44,512 nt of DNA from Rubrobacteraceae bacterium (GCA_030448125.1 JAUJNO010000011.1:22601-67112), one strand, 5' to 3'. Counted from the stretch's first letter, positions 8,505 through 18,360 are shown. Made by a program: numbers and translations. The notes: generated from the letters alone by a model not told the origin.

Positions 8505-11369
8505 TTGGAGAATACCACCGAGAGCCAATTCTACGGCCCGAACCTTGGGTACGTACTAGAGCTCTACGAGAGATACAGAGAAGATCCCGAGTCCGTCGAC
8601 GAACGCGCACGCAGCTTCTTCGAGAACTGGAGCCCGCCCGAAGCGGGGGCTAACGGGCACGCTGCCACCTCCGGGGTGGACGTGAACAAGATCGTCGGGG
8701 CGGCCAAGTACATCCGCTCCATCCGGGACTTCGGGCACCGAGCGGCCAAGCTAGATCCTCTAGGGACAGAGCCTCCCGGGGACCCGACCGTCGATCCCGG
8801 TTTCCACGACCTCACCGAGGACGAGCTCGAATCCTTCCCGGCGAGCATAGTAAACGCGCCGGGCACCGGCCCGATCCCGGAGCGCACGAACTCGGCACGG
8901 GAGGCTACCGAGGAGCTCAAGCGCATCTACTGCAAGACCACCGGCTACGACTTCGGCCACATCCACATGGCGGAGGAGCGGTTCTGGCTGCGCGAGGCGG
9001 TTGAGTCTGAGCGGTATAACGAGGATCTCGACAGAGAGCAGGCCAAAGGGCTCCTGGCCCAGCTTACCAGGGTGGATACCTTCGAGAAGTTCCTCCACAG
9101 GGCCTTTTTGGGGCAGAAGCGCTTCTCCATCGAGGGTGTGGACATGACGGTGCCGATGCTGAACCTGCTCGTCCGGAACGCGGCCGATACGGGTATCCCC
9201 GAGGTGGTTCTCGGTATGGCTCACCGGGGACGCCTGAACGTGCTGGTTCACGTGCTGGGCAAGAAGTACGCGAAGGTCATCGGCGAGTTTGAGGCGCCGG
9301 AGAGCAAAGAGGTCTCCTCGATCTCCGACGAGGGCACGGGCCAGGGCTGGGTTGGCGACGTGAAGTATCACCTCGGCATCCGGGGCTTCGGACCGGAAGA
9401 AGACGACGAGAGAGACTCGGATGTCCTCATCAATCTGACGCCGAACCCGAGCCACCTGGAGCACGTCAACCCGGTGGTCGAGGGTATGGCCCGGGCCGCG
9501 CAGGAGACGCGCGATGAGGCGGGGCCGCCGAAGCAGGACGAGGAGGCGTCGCTGCCGATCGTCATCCACGGTGACGCGGCCTTCCCGGGGGAGGGGATCG
9601 TCGCCGAGACGTTGAACCTTTCGCGGCTGCCCGGCTACCATACCGGCGGGACCATACACATCATTACCAACAACCAGCTCGGCTTTACGACCGAGCCTTC
9701 GGAGGCCCGCTCGACGACGTACGCGGGCGACCTGGCGAAGGGGTACGAGATCCCGGTCGTCCACGTCAACGCCGACGACCCGGAGGCGTGTCTCGCGGCG
9801 GCGCGCATGGCCTACGCATACCGCGAGAAGTTCCACAAGGACTTCATGATCGACCTCATAGGCTACCGCCGCTTCGGTCACAATGAGGGCGATGAGCCGG
9901 CCTACACGCAGCCGTTGATGTACGAAGTCGTCGACTCGCACCCCTCTGTCCGGGAGCTCTGGGCTCAAGAGCTCGTGCGTCGGGGCGTAGTCTCGGAGGA
10001 GGAGCCCGAGGAGCTGGTCAAGCAGGTACGGGAGCAGCTGCAGGAGATCCGCGAGAACCTCTCCGAGGAGCAGAGCGAAGAAGAAGAGCCCCCCAGCATG
10101 GAGGCGCCCCGCACGCCGCTGGCCGACATCCCGGAGACCGCCGTCTCTACGGAGAGACTCGCCGAGCTGAACAAGGCGCTTCTGGAGCGCCCCGAAGACT
10201 TTACGCCGAACTCCAAGCTCGAGCGCATGTTCCACAAGAACCGCGGCGAGTTGAACGGAGACGGGGGAGGGATCGACTGGGCGCACGCCGAGGTCCTGGC
10301 CTTCGCTTCGCTGCTCGAGGACGGCGTCCCGATCCGGCTGAGCGGCCAGGATACCGAGCGTGGCACGTTCAGCCAGCGGCACTCGGCGCTGTTCGACGCC
10401 GAGACCGGCGAGCGCTACGTGCCGTTGCACAACCTGCCCCAGGCCAAGGCCTCCTTCGCGGTGTACAACAGCCCGCTCTCGGAGCCGGCGCCCATAGGTT
10501 TTGAGTACGGCTACACCCTGAACGCCCCGGAGGCGCTGGTTCTGTGGGAGGCTCAGTTCGGGGACTTCGTCAACGTCGGTTGGTCCATGATCGAAGAGTT
10601 CATGGTCTCCGGGCAGGCCAAGTGGGGCCAGACCTCGAACCTTACCCTGCTCCTGCCGCACGGCTACGAGGGGCAGGGGCCGGATCATTCGAGCGCCCGC
10701 CTGGAGCGATTCCTGCAGCTCGCGGCGCACGAGAACATCCGCGTGGCGAACTGCACCACGGCCGCCCAATACTTCCACCTGCTGCGCGCCCAGGCCATGC
10801 TCGAGGACTACCAGCGGCCCCTGATCGTCATGACACCGAAGAGCCTGTTGCGGAACCCACTGGCGGCCTCCAAGCTTGAGGAGTTTACCGAGGGCAAGTT
10901 CCACCCCGTCCTGGACGACGAGGAGGCCCGGGAAAACGGCGAGGCGATCGAGCGGCTGATCCTTTGCACCGGCAAGATCTATACGGAGCTCATCGGGAGC
11001 GACGCCAGGGAGGAAGCCGAGAACGTCGCCATAGGGCGGATAGAGTTGCTCTACCCCTTCCCGGAGGATAACGTGCGGGAGGTGCTCGAGGGGTACCCCA
11101 ACCTCCAGGAGCTCGTCTGGGTTCAGGAAGAGCCCCAGAACATGGGTGCCTGGTCGTTCGTCGAGCCCCGGCTGCGGGAGCTCACCGGCGGGGAGCTGCC
11201 GGTCTCTTACGTCGGTAAGCCGGCCCGGTCCAGCCCGGCACAGGGTTCGTCGAAGTTCCACAAAAAGGAGCATGCCAGGTTGGTCCAGAGGGCCTTCGCC
11301 GTTGACGTTGCGGAGGAAGCCGCTCCCAAAGCGGCAGCCAATCCCGACGAAGAACCTGCTTCTGAATAG
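8505..11369 (+). CDS. sucA: 2-oxoglutarate dehydrogenase E1 component
   Basis: A 954-residue thiamine-diphosphate enzyme that decarboxylates 2-oxoglutarate and passes the succinyl group to the E2 lipoyl arm. The N-terminus (SQFYGPNLGYVLELYERYREDPESV) is the E1o small domain. KRFSIEGVDMTVPMLN, LGMAHRGRLNVLVHVLGK, LTPNPSHLEHVNPVVEG, IHGDAAFPGEG and YRRFGHNEGDEPAYTQP are the family's active-site and ThDP blocks. The transketolase-like C-terminal half includes SGQDTERGTFSQRHSAL and EAQFGDFVNV. TTG 8505 was chosen: it follows GGGGGTG, and the upstream open frame from 8376 has no homology. It is not fused to an E2 domain, unlike mycobacterial Kgd. The E2 gene follows 22 bases downstream. The antisense strand is open for long stretches but is codon shadow. 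Confidence 0.96.
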   Translation: MENTTESQFYGPNLGYVLELYERYREDPESVDERARSFFENWSPPEAGANGHAATSGVDVNKIVGAAKYIRSIRDFGHRAAKLDPLGTEPPGDPTVDPGFHDLTEDELESFPASIVNAPGTGPIPERTNSAREATEELKRIYCKTTGYDFGHIHMAEERFWLREAVESERYNEDLDREQAKGLLAQLTRVDTFEKFLHRAFLGQKRFSIEGVDMTVPMLNLLVRNAADTGIPEVVLGMAHRGRLNVLVHVLGKKYAKVIGEFEAPESKEVSSISDEGTGQGWVGDVKYHLGIRGFGPEEDDERDSDVLINLTPNPSHLEHVNPVVEGMARAAQETRDEAGPPKQDEEASLPIVIHGDAAFPGEGIVAETLNLSRLPGYHTGGTIHIITNNQLGFTTEPSEARSTTYAGDLAKGYEIPVVHVNADDPEACLAAARMAYAYREKFHKDFMIDLIGYRRFGHNEGDEPAYTQPLMYEVVDSHPSVRELWAQELVRRGVVSEEEPEELVKQVREQLQEIRENLSEEQSEEEEPPSMEAPRTPLADIPETAVSTERLAELNKALLERPEDFTPNSKLERMFHKNRGELNGDGGGIDWAHAEVLAFASLLEDGVPIRLSGQDTERGTFSQRHSALFDAETGERYVPLHNLPQAKASFAVYNSPLSEPAPIGFEYGYTLNAPEALVLWEAQFGDFVNVGWSMIEEFMVSGQAKWGQTSNLTLLLPHGYEGQGPDHSSARLERFLQLAAHENIRVANCTTAAQYFHLLRAQAMLEDYQRPLIVMTPKSLLRNPLAASKLEEFTEGKFHPVLDDEEARENGEAIERLILCTGKIYTELIGSDAREEAENVAIGRIELLYPFPEDNVREVLEGYPNLQELVWVQEEPQNMGAWSFVEPRLRELTGGELPVSYVGKPARSSPAQGSSKFHKKEHARLVQRAFAVDVAEEAAPKAAANPDEEPASE

Positions 11370-11391
11370 ATTAGAGAGAGTGAGGTAAAGC

Positions 11392-12708
11392 GTGGCGGTC
11401 GAAATTCACGTCCCGGAACTCGGGGAGTCGGTCAGCGAAGCGACGGTCGGCAAGTGGCTTAAGAGTGAGGGTGAAGAGGTGACGGCCGGCGAGGCGCTCG
11501 TCGAGCTCGAGACCGACAAGGTCAACTTCGAGGTCGAGGCCGAGCAGGACGGAGTGCTGGAGAGCATCGCCGTGGGTGAGGGCGAGGACGTCGGCGTGGG
11601 CGACGTGATCGGTACCTTAGGCGAGGGCGACGGTGCGCCATCTGAGCCGCAGGCCGAGGAGGACGAGCAGCAGGCTGAGGCCGAGCAGCCGCAGGCCGAA
11701 GAGGAAGAGGCCGAAGAGGCGGAGGCCGGGCAGGCCGTGAGCGAGGAGACCAACGGCCACCGGGAGGACGGTGAGGGCCGAGCCTCGCCTTCGGTCAGGA
11801 GGCTCGCCCAGGAGTACGACATAAACCTCGCCGAGGTATCGGGATCTGGCTCCGGCGGGCGCATAATCAAGGACGACGTAGAGCGCCTGATCCGGGAGCA
11901 GAGCCAAGGCCAGGCCCAGGAGGCCCCCACCCAGGCCCCGGAGCGTGACGGCCAGGGGGAGGAGGAGCCCGCTCGTCAGGAGGAGGCCGCTGCCCCGGCT
12001 GCCGAGGACGGCCGCGAGGAGCGCGTCCGGCTGTCGCGCCGGCGCCAGACCATCGCCCAGCGACTCGTCGAGGCTCAGCAGACAGCGGCGATGCTCACCA
12101 CCTTCAACGAGGCGGACATGACCGCCGTGATAGAGCTGAGGAACCGCCGCAAGGAAGCCTTCCAGGAGCGGCACGAAATCAAGCTTGGCTTTATGTCCTT
12201 CTTTGCCAAGGCATCCATCGGGGCCCTCAAGGCGTTCCCGAAGATCAACGCGGAGCTTCAAGACAAGGAGCTCGTCCTCAAGCACTACTACGACATAGGC
12301 ATCGCGGTCAATACTGAGCAGGGGCTCGTCGTCCCGGTGGTGCGAGACGCGGACAGGAAGAGCTTCGCCGACATAGAGAGCGAGATCGCCGATCTTGGCA
12401 AGAGAGCCAACGAAGGCAGCCTCAGCATCGAGGAGATTCAGGGCGGCACCTTCACCATAACCAACGGCGGCGTCTTCGGCTCCCTGAACTCGACTCCGAT
12501 CCTCAACACCCCGCAGGTGGGAATCCTGGGTATGCACAAGACCCAGGAGCGACCCATGGCTGTGGACGGCCAGATTGAGATCCGCCCGATGATGTACCTC
12601 GCCCTCTCCTACGACCACCGCATCGTGGACGGCGCCGACGCCGTGCAGTTCCTCGTGCGCATAAAGGAGCTCATCGAAGACCCGGAGTCGCTGCTACTGG
12701 AGGGGTAG
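11392..12708 (+). CDS. sucB: Dihydrolipoamide succinyltransferase (E2 of 2-oxoglutarate dehydrogenase)
   Basis: A 438-residue E2 enzyme. Residues 1-76 are a single lipoyl domain with [10 protein letters not shown], Lys43 being the lipoylated residue. An acidic Glu/Gln/Ala linker follows, then the E3-binding domain ([18 protein letters not shown] ... [12 protein letters not shown]), a second flexible linker, and the catalytic domain from about 210 ending in [15 protein letters not shown], which holds the His and Asp of the acyltransferase active site. It moves succinyl groups from E1 to CoA. The start is GTG 11392 with a GAGG-containing leader. It directly follows sucA and ends just before a strong terminator, so the two form one operon. 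The E3 gene (lpd) is not in the window. Confidence 0.95.
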   Translation: MAVEIHVPELGESVSEATVGKWLKSEGEEVTAGEALVELETDKVNFEVEAEQDGVLESIAVGEGEDVGVGDVIGTLGEGDGAPSEPQAEEDEQQAEAEQPQAEEEEAEEAEAGQAVSEETNGHREDGEGRASPSVRRLAQEYDINLAEVSGSGSGGRIIKDDVERLIREQSQGQAQEAPTQAPERDGQGEEEPARQEEAAAPAAEDGREERVRLSRRRQTIAQRLVEAQQTAAMLTTFNEADMTAVIELRNRRKEAFQERHEIKLGFMSFFAKASIGALKAFPKINAELQDKELVLKHYYDIGIAVNTEQGLVVPVVRDADRKSFADIESEIADLGKRANEGSLSIEEIQGGTFTITNGGVFGSLNSTPILNTPQVGILGMHKTQERPMAVDGQIEIRPMMYLALSYDHRIVDGADAVQFLVRIKELIEDPESLLLEG

Positions 12709-12734
12709 AGTCAAAAGGATACGATGCTATAGAG

Positions 12735-12764
12735 GAGAGGCCCCGCGTGGGGCCTCTCTTTTTT
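12735..12764 (+). terminator. Rho-independent terminator of sucAB
   Basis: A 10-bp perfect stem gagaggcccc (12735-12744)/ggggcctctc (12749-12758) with loop gcgt, followed by six T. It lies 27 bases after the sucB stop. Confidence 0.93.
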
Positions 12765-12844
12765 GACGCCATCGTTCGACTTCTTGCTCCTTCCGAGCGG
12801 CGCTTGCCTGCTGTTCTTTCTATCTACGCAGTCCGAGACGGGGT

Positions 12845-12873
12845 TTGTACTGTCTCGGGCGTATGTGGAGTAT
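12845..12873 (+). promoter_or_regulatory. Candidate promoter for the TPR gene at 12905
   Basis: TTGTAC (12845-12850), a 17-base spacer, then GAGTAT (12868-12873). The predicted start site leaves a leader of about 25 bases to ATG 12905. The -10 is imperfect. Confidence 0.4.
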
Positions 12874-12904
12874 CCTTGTCGTAGGAGCGACGAGGGGAGA
12901 AGGG

Positions 12905-13810
12905 ATGCATGAGTTGGATGCGCTGCGAGCCGAGGCTGTACGGCTCGCAAAGGCCGGGGAATGGGGGGCGAACGCTGCGGACCTGAACACGCGCATCCTT
13001 GCGGCGGACCCGGACGACGTAGCCGCCCTTACGCGGCGGGGCCGGTGCCACTACGAATGCGGAGACCTCGACGCCGCCAAAAAAGACTACGAGCGCGCCT
13101 TGAGGCTCGATCCCACCAACAGGATCGCCGGCAACTTCCTCACGAAGATCACGGGACCCAAATCAGTACGGGATGCGCAGGCCACGCAGCGGGAGCGAGA
13201 GCGGGTAGCGGCCAAGAGCCGCCGCAAGTCGGCGGAGTATGAGGCCCGCCGCCGCCGGGCACTGGCGTTTGCCCTCGCTGAGAAGCAACGAAAAGAGGCG
13301 GCGGATTACCGCCGAACCGAGAGACTGACGAGCTTCGAGGAGGCACTCGATCTCGGCGTGGCTGCCAGGGAGAGCCGCGACTACCAACTCGCTATCGAAG
13401 CCTTCCGCCAGGCGTTCAGGCTCGACACAAGCCGTTATGATGTCATAGTTAGGCTGGCCGCCACGCACAGGGCCAACAAGGAGCCCGGCGAGGCGAGGAG
13501 ACTCTACGAGTGGGTTCTCGAGCGCGAGGAGAGCCGGGTGGCGTTGGTAGGGCTCGCCGCAGTCTATAGGGATCAGAAGAGGCCGGTCGAGGCCTGCGCG
13601 CTCTACAGAAAGGCGCTCTCCAAAGATCCGCGCGACCGGCATGCGCTGGTAGGGCTTGCCGGGGCGCTCTCTGACCTTGGCTTGCGCGAACAGGCCGCGC
13701 GAACCTTCGAGAAGGCGGATGCGTCTGGCGGGGACAGCGGGCGCGAGGGGATACGAACAGACCGCGCGCAAACAGGAGCGGCGACGCCGAATAGCCGGAA
13801 GTCTCGGTGA
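12905..13810 (+). CDS. Tetratricopeptide-repeat protein with a charged coiled-coil centre
   Basis: A 301-residue protein from ATG 12905, with GGGGAGAAGGG just upstream. N-terminal TPR units (LNTRILAADPDDVAALTRRGRCHYECGDLDAA) are followed by an Arg/Glu-rich, probably coiled-coil stretch (TQRERERVAAKSRRKSAEYE...) and then three to four more TPR units (ARESRDYQLAIEAFRQAFRLD, EARRLYEWVLEREE, ACALYRKALSKDPRDRHAL). The tail is Gly/Ser-rich and disordered. No membrane segment. It is a scaffold-type protein with unknown partner, lying between sucB and meaB but separated from sucB by a strong terminator. Confidence 0.8.
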   Translation: MHELDALRAEAVRLAKAGEWGANAADLNTRILAADPDDVAALTRRGRCHYECGDLDAAKKDYERALRLDPTNRIAGNFLTKITGPKSVRDAQATQRERERVAAKSRRKSAEYEARRRRALAFALAEKQRKEAADYRRTERLTSFEEALDLGVAARESRDYQLAIEAFRQAFRLDTSRYDVIVRLAATHRANKEPGEARRLYEWVLEREESRVALVGLAAVYRDQKRPVEACALYRKALSKDPRDRHALVGLAGALSDLGLREQAARTFEKADASGGDSGREGIRTDRAQTGAATPNSRKSR

Positions 13811-13921
13811 TTTGCGGGCCGAGGTCGGGCCTTCCCGAAGCGCCGTCTTGCCGAGTACTGGAGTTTGGCGTACCCTGACTCTTTGATGAAATTCTTGGCA
13901 TGGGTGTAGGGAGGCTGATGC

Positions 13922-14863
13922 GTGGGCGAAAACGAACTGGTCGAACGGCTGCTCTCCGGCAACCGGCGGGCGTTGGCGCGGATAATTTCGAAGATCGAGG
14001 GGGAGGATCCGGAGGTTCGGGACATTATCTCCGAGCTCTACCCGCACACCGGGGAGGCGATAACCGTTGGCTTCACCGGTCCCCCTGGTGTGGGCAAGAG
14101 CAGCATAATCGCGAAGCTTATAGAGCTCTACCGCGAGGAGGACAAGAAGGTCGGGGTGGTCTCCGTCGACCCGTCGAGCCCGTTTACGAAGGGTGCGATC
14201 CTCGGTGACCGCATCCGGCTCTCGGACCACTTCCTCGACAGGAACGTCTTTATCCGTTCGATGGGAACTCGCGGGCACCTCGGGGGCCTTGCGGGCGCGT
14301 CGCAGCTCGCCGGCCTGGCGATGGAGGCTTACGGGATGGACGTGGTGCTCTACGAGACGGTCGGCGTGGGGCAGGGGGAGGTCGAGGTCGCCTCGGCAGC
14401 TGATACTGTAATATTGGCCTTGCAGCCGGGGGCGGGGGACTCGGTGCAGGCCCTCAAAGCCGGGGTAATGGAGATAGCCGACATCATCTGCATCAACAAG
14501 GCGGATCACCCGCAGGCGAAAGGCGCCGCTTCGGAGGTGCGTTCTATCCTGGAGATCGGGCACGAGCTGGACCCCGACGCCCCGATTCCTCCTATAGTAA
14601 TGACTCGTGGAGACAACGGCGAGGGCGTCGAGGAGCTGAAGGAGAAGATCGGGGAACACCGGGAGTTTCTCCAGGAGAGCGGCAGGATGAAGGAGCGCCA
14701 CCAGGCCTCCATAAGGGAGTTCATCCTCTCCTGGGCCACGAACAAGATGGAGAAGGAGATGCAGGAGCGCCTCTCCAGAGAAGACACCGAGCTCGTAGAG
14801 AAGGTCCGAAAGCGAGAGTTGGACCCCATCTCTGCCGCGGAAACCCTTTACAGAGAGGTTTAG
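13922..14863 (+). CDS. meaB: Methylmalonyl-CoA mutase-associated GTPase MeaB
   Basis: A 313-residue G3E-family GTPase of the MeaB/ArgK group. The Walker A motif GPPGVGKSS is at residues 53-61, VDPSSPFTKGAILGDRIRL is a family-specific block, the G3-like ETVGVGQGEVEV follows, and NKAD is the G4 base-recognition motif. MeaB protects and reloads adenosylcobalamin in methylmalonyl-CoA mutase. GTG 13922 has a GAGG a few bases upstream. The mutase genes are not nearby, but the downstream branched-chain dehydrogenase and acyl-CoA carboxylase supply the pathway upstream of the mutase, so the context is consistent. The C-terminal dimerisation region is complete. Confidence 0.93.
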   Translation: MGENELVERLLSGNRRALARIISKIEGEDPEVRDIISELYPHTGEAITVGFTGPPGVGKSSIIAKLIELYREEDKKVGVVSVDPSSPFTKGAILGDRIRLSDHFLDRNVFIRSMGTRGHLGGLAGASQLAGLAMEAYGMDVVLYETVGVGQGEVEVASAADTVILALQPGAGDSVQALKAGVMEIADIICINKADHPQAKGAASEVRSILEIGHELDPDAPIPPIVMTRGDNGEGVEELKEKIGEHREFLQESGRMKERHQASIREFILSWATNKMEKEMQERLSREDTELVEKVRKRELDPISAAETLYREV

Positions 14864-14888
14864 CCGACCGGCCAAAACCCCGGCGGGT

Positions 14889-14894
14889 TATACT
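14889..14894 (+). promoter_or_regulatory. Candidate -10 box for the branched-chain 2-oxoacid dehydrogenase operon
   Basis: TATACT lies 54 bases before ATG 14948, just after the meaB stop. No clear -35 is seen at 17 bases. Confidence 0.4.
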
Positions 14895-14947
14895 AGAGGT
14901 GCAAGAAGCGTTGCTAACTCTTCGCGTTTTGGGGAAGGAGGAGACGT

Positions 14948-15952
14948 ATGGACCTCAAGGGCACACAGGTCGGGCACGAAGCCCTTGGTTTGGAGGACGC
15001 CGACCTGCTGAGGATGTATCGCTGCATGCTTCTGGCGAGGAGGGTGGACGAGCGGATGTGGATCCTCAACCGCCAGGGCAAGGCGGCTTTCGTGATCTCC
15101 TGCCAGGGTCACGAGGCTGCTCAGGTGGGCGCGGCCTACAACCTCCGCCCCGGCTACGACTACGTCTACCCGTACTACCGGGATGCCGGGATCGCCCTGC
15201 TCCTCGGCCAGACGCCTCGCGACCAGTTCCTGAGCCTGCTGGCCAAGAAGGAGGATCCGAACAGCGCCGGTCGCCAGATGCCGGGCCACTACAGCAGCCG
15301 CGAGCTTAACATCGTCACCGCCTCGGCCCCCGTGGGCGTGCAGTACCCGCAAGCGGCGGGAACGGCGCTCGCGTTCAAGATGCGCGGGGAGGACGGGGTG
15401 GTCCTGGCGTGCGGCGGCGAGGCCTCGACCAGCGGCGGCGACTGGCACGAGGCGATGAACTTCGCCGGTATCCACGATTTGCCGGTAGTCTTCCTCGTCG
15501 AGAACAACATCTACGCTATCTCCGTTCCGGAGAAGATGCAGGTCGCAGGCTCCATAGCCAAACGAGCCGAAGGGTACGGTTTCCCTGGGGTCGAGGTGGA
15601 CGGCAACGACGTGCTCGCGGTCTACGAGGCGGCGAAAGAGGCGTTCGAGCGGGCACGCGGGGGCGAAGGACCGACGCTCATAGAAGCGAAGACCTACCGC
15701 CTCACGGCCCACTCCTCCGACGACGATGACCGGCGCTACCGCGAACGCGAAGAGATCGAGGGCTGGCGCCAGAAGGACCCCATACTCCGCTTCGAGCAAT
15801 ACCTTGAGGAGGCCGGGCTGCTGGACGAGGAGAAGAAGGAAGAGATGGACGCCCGAATAAAGTCCGAGGTCGACGAGGCGGTCGAGTACGCCGAAGCTGC
15901 TCCCTACGCCGACCCCGAGGAAGCCCTGGAACGCGTCTACGCGGAGGGTTAG
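14948..15952 (+). CDS. 2-oxoacid dehydrogenase E1 alpha subunit (branched-chain type)
   Basis: A 334-residue ThDP-dependent E1alpha. AFVISCQGHEAAQVGAAY and YPYYRDAGIALLLG are typical of branched-chain 2-oxoacid dehydrogenases. The ThDP block runs from GGEASTSGGDWHEAMNFAG to VVFLVENNIYAISVP, with the NN end conserved; the GDG/GEG start reads GEA here. The phosphorylation-loop-like YRLTAHSSDDDDRRYR is present. ATG 14948 follows GGAAGGAGGAGA. The enzyme decarboxylates branched-chain 2-oxoacids, or possibly pyruvate; the type call rests on motif similarity. It is the first gene of an E1alpha-E1beta-E2 operon, with only 3 bases to E1beta. Confidence 0.9.
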   Translation: MDLKGTQVGHEALGLEDADLLRMYRCMLLARRVDERMWILNRQGKAAFVISCQGHEAAQVGAAYNLRPGYDYVYPYYRDAGIALLLGQTPRDQFLSLLAKKEDPNSAGRQMPGHYSSRELNIVTASAPVGVQYPQAAGTALAFKMRGEDGVVLACGGEASTSGGDWHEAMNFAGIHDLPVVFLVENNIYAISVPEKMQVAGSIAKRAEGYGFPGVEVDGNDVLAVYEAAKEAFERARGGEGPTLIEAKTYRLTAHSSDDDDRRYREREEIEGWRQKDPILRFEQYLEEAGLLDEEKKEEMDARIKSEVDEAVEYAEAAPYADPEEALERVYAEG

Positions 15953-15955
15953 ACC

Positions 15956-16942
15956 ATGGCAATAAAGAACCTGCTCGGGGCCATTCACGACGGGCTCGCC
16001 GAGGAGATGCGTTCCGACGGCTCAGTGATGGTCCTTGGGGAGGATGTTGGCAGGGCCGGCGGCGTCTTTCGGGTAACGCAGGGGCTCGCTGAAGAGTTCG
16101 GGCCGGGTCGCGTGATGGACACGCCGCTCGCGGAGAGCCTCATAGTCGGTGCGGCGATAGGCCTCTCCGTGAACGGTATGCGTCCGGTAGCCGAGATACA
16201 GTTCGCCGACTTTATATACCCGGGCTTCGACCAGATAGTCAACGAGGCCGCCCGGTTCTACTACCGCTCCAACGGCGCCTGGAGTTGCCCGATGACGATC
16301 CGGACCCCCTACGGCGCGGTCCCCGGCGGGGCCCTCTACCACTCCCAGAGCGTCGAAGCCTGCTTCTGCAACACCCCCGGCCTCAAGGTCGTCGCTCCGA
16401 CCTTCCCTTCGGATGCCAAGGGTATGTTAAAGAGCGCCATCCGCGACCCGAACCCCGTCCTCTTCTTGGAGCACAAGAGGACCTACCGCCTCATAAAAGA
16501 GGACGTCCCCGAAGAGGATTACTCCGTGCCCCTCGACAAGGCCAAAGTCCACCGGGAGGGGACGGACCTCACGGTCGTCTCCTACGGGCTGATGCTCTAC
16601 ACGGCCCTGGAGGTCGCGGAGAAGCTCTCCGTCGAGCACGGCGTCGAGGTCGAGGTCGTCGAGCCCCGGACGCTGTACCCGCTGGACAAAGAGACGATCC
16701 TCGACTCCGCCAAAAAGACCGGAAAGTTCCTCGTGGTGTCGGAGGCAAACCTGACGGGGTCGGTCTCGGGGGAGATAGCGGCTGTCGTCGCCCGGGAGGC
16801 GTTCGAGTGGCTGGACGGTCCGGTAATGCGGCTCGGGGCGCCGGACATCCCGGCGGCGGCTTTCGCGAAGCCGATGATGGACTTCTTCGTACCGGGCGCG
16901 GAGAAGATAGAGGCGGCGATGCTCGAGCTGGCGCGTTATTAG
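15956..16942 (+). CDS. 2-oxoacid dehydrogenase E1 beta subunit (branched-chain type)
   Basis: A 328-residue transketolase-like beta subunit forming the alpha2beta2 E1. Visible blocks are VMVLGEDVGRAGGVFRVTQGL, DTPLAESLIVGAAIGLSVNG, EIQFADFIYPGFDQIVNEAA and VEVVEPRTLYPLDKETI. The conserved glutamate in GEDVG contacts the thiazolium/aminopyrimidine of ThDP. ATG 15956 follows GGAGGG of the E1alpha C-terminus, so the genes are translationally close. The C-terminal DIPAAAFAKPMMDFFVPG is the transketolase C domain. It acts with the preceding alpha subunit and the following E2. Confidence 0.92.
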   Translation: MAIKNLLGAIHDGLAEEMRSDGSVMVLGEDVGRAGGVFRVTQGLAEEFGPGRVMDTPLAESLIVGAAIGLSVNGMRPVAEIQFADFIYPGFDQIVNEAARFYYRSNGAWSCPMTIRTPYGAVPGGALYHSQSVEACFCNTPGLKVVAPTFPSDAKGMLKSAIRDPNPVLFLEHKRTYRLIKEDVPEEDYSVPLDKAKVHREGTDLTVVSYGLMLYTALEVAEKLSVEHGVEVEVVEPRTLYPLDKETILDSAKKTGKFLVVSEANLTGSVSGEIAAVVAREAFEWLDGPVMRLGAPDIPAAAFAKPMMDFFVPGAEKIEAAMLELARY

Positions 16943-16956
16943 GAGGGAGGGATACC

Positions 16957-18360
16957 GTGGCGACACCGGTAAACATGCCCCAGCTCGGGGAGAGCGTGAC
17001 GGAGGGGACGATAGCACGCTGGCTCAAGGCCGAAGGGGACGAGGTCGAAAAGGACGAGCCCCTGTGCGAGATCGACACGGACAAGGTCAGCTCCGAGCTC
17101 CCCTCACCGTTCGCCGGAAAGATCGAAAAGCTCCTCATCCCCGAGGGTGACACAGTAGACGTGGGGACCGAGATCGCGCTCGTGGCAGTCGCCGGCGCCG
17201 GGAAGGAGACAGCCGCAGAAGAGGAACCTCCGGCCGAAGAAGCTCCAGCGAGAGAGGACGCGACGGCAGAGGCCCCGACCGAAGAGTTCCCGTCCGCGGG
17301 GACGGAGGCCCAGCCCGTCGCCGAAGACGGCGAGAAGCAGCACGCGGTTGCCGGGACACGTAGCGGCGGAGATGGACTGGTAGAGATCGAGAGCGCGGAG
17401 ACGCTGCGGCTAACGCGCTCCTCTCCGGTGGTCCGCCGGCTCGCCGGGGAGCACGACGTGGACATAGCGGAGATCTCCGGCACCGGCATCGGCGGTAGGG
17501 TGACGAAGAAGGACATCGAGGCATACATAGAGGAGCGCGAGGAGGAGTACGAAACACCGGGCCTCAAGGAGGAGAGGGAAGCCTTCGCTCCGCCGGAGCC
17601 AGAAGCTATGCCCGTCCGAGAGCCGGAGCGCGAGCCCGAGCGGGAGCGCGTGCCGGTCTACGAGGGCGACCGGGTGATGGATCTTACGAGCATCCGCCGG
17701 GCGATAGCGGACCGGATATCCCGTAGCAAGCGCGAGGCTCCTCACGCCTGGAGCATGGTCGAAGTGGACGTTACTGGGCTCGTCGCGCTGCGAGAGAGAG
17801 TGAAGGAAGAGTTCGAGAGCCGGGAGGGGATCAGGCTGACCTACCTGCCTTTCATCGTAAAGGCGGTGGTCGAGGGCCTAAAGGAGCATCCCGTCCTCAA
17901 CTCCGTATGGGACGGGGACCGGATCTTGCTGCGCAAGCGCATAAACGTTGGGGTTGCGGTGGACCTCAAGGACGCCCTGATCGTGCCGGTCATCCCCGAC
18001 GCCGACGAGTTGAATATTCTGGGCCTGGCTAGAAAGATAGACGACCTCGTCCGGCGTTCTCGTAGCGGGCAGCTCGGACCCGACGACGTGACCGGTGGGA
18101 CCTTTACGGTGAACAACCCGGGTGCTTTGGGCTCAGTGGTCTCCTTGCCTATCATCAACCACCCGCAGGCGGCCATACTCTCGGCAGAAGCCATCGTAAA
18201 GCGTCCGGTCGTGGTGAACGATGCTATAGCGATTCGCAGCGTGATGAACCTGGAGGTCTCCTTTGACCACCGCGTTTTGGACGGCGGGGTGGCGCTACGG
18301 TTCCTGAACGCGGTGAAGAAGCGCCTGGAGGGCTACGGACCGGAGAGCGAGATCTGGTAG
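16957..18360 (+). CDS. Dihydrolipoamide acyltransferase (E2 of branched-chain 2-oxoacid dehydrogenase)
   Basis: A 467-residue E2. The lipoyl domain (residues 1-76) carries CEIDTDKVSSEL with lipoyl Lys43. A Glu/Ala/Pro linker leads to the E3-binding domain (SSPVVRRLAGEHDVDIAEI ... GRVTKKDIEAYI), then a second Glu/Arg/Pro linker and the catalytic domain with ISRSKREAPHAWSMVEVDV and the active-site SFDHRVLDGGVALRF. GTG 16957 was chosen because AGGAGGGAGG precedes it and the lipoyl domain begins there; the frame is open upstream without homology. It transfers branched-chain acyl groups from E1 to CoA. It ends the operon. No E3 gene lies next to it, so E3 may be shared with sucAB. Confidence 0.93.
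   Translation: MATPVNMPQLGESVTEGTIARWLKAEGDEVEKDEPLCEIDTDKVSSELPSPFAGKIEKLLIPEGDTVDVGTEIALVAVAGAGKETAAEEEPPAEEAPAREDATAEAPTEEFPSAGTEAQPVAEDGEKQHAVAGTRSGGDGLVEIESAETLRLTRSSPVVRRLAGEHDVDIAEISGTGIGGRVTKKDIEAYIEEREEEYETPGLKEEREAFAPPEPEAMPVREPEREPERERVPVYEGDRVMDLTSIRRAIADRISRSKREAPHAWSMVEVDVTGLVALRERVKEEFESREGIRLTYLPFIVKAVVEGLKEHPVLNSVWDGDRILLRKRINVGVAVDLKDALIVPVIPDADELNILGLARKIDDLVRRSRSGQLGPDDVTGGTFTVNNPGALGSVVSLPIINHPQAAILSAEAIVKRPVVVNDAIAIRSVMNLEVSFDHRVLDGGVALRFLNAVKKRLEGYGPESEIW

Noticed and set aside
8760..11273. 837-codon open frame antisense to sucA
   Set aside because: A GC-rich codon shadow of a strongly conserved gene; no motif, start context or domain.
16285..16956. Long N-terminal extension of the bkd E2 frame
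   Set aside because: It overlaps the well-supported E1beta gene in another frame, and homology and the ribosome-binding site begin at 16957.
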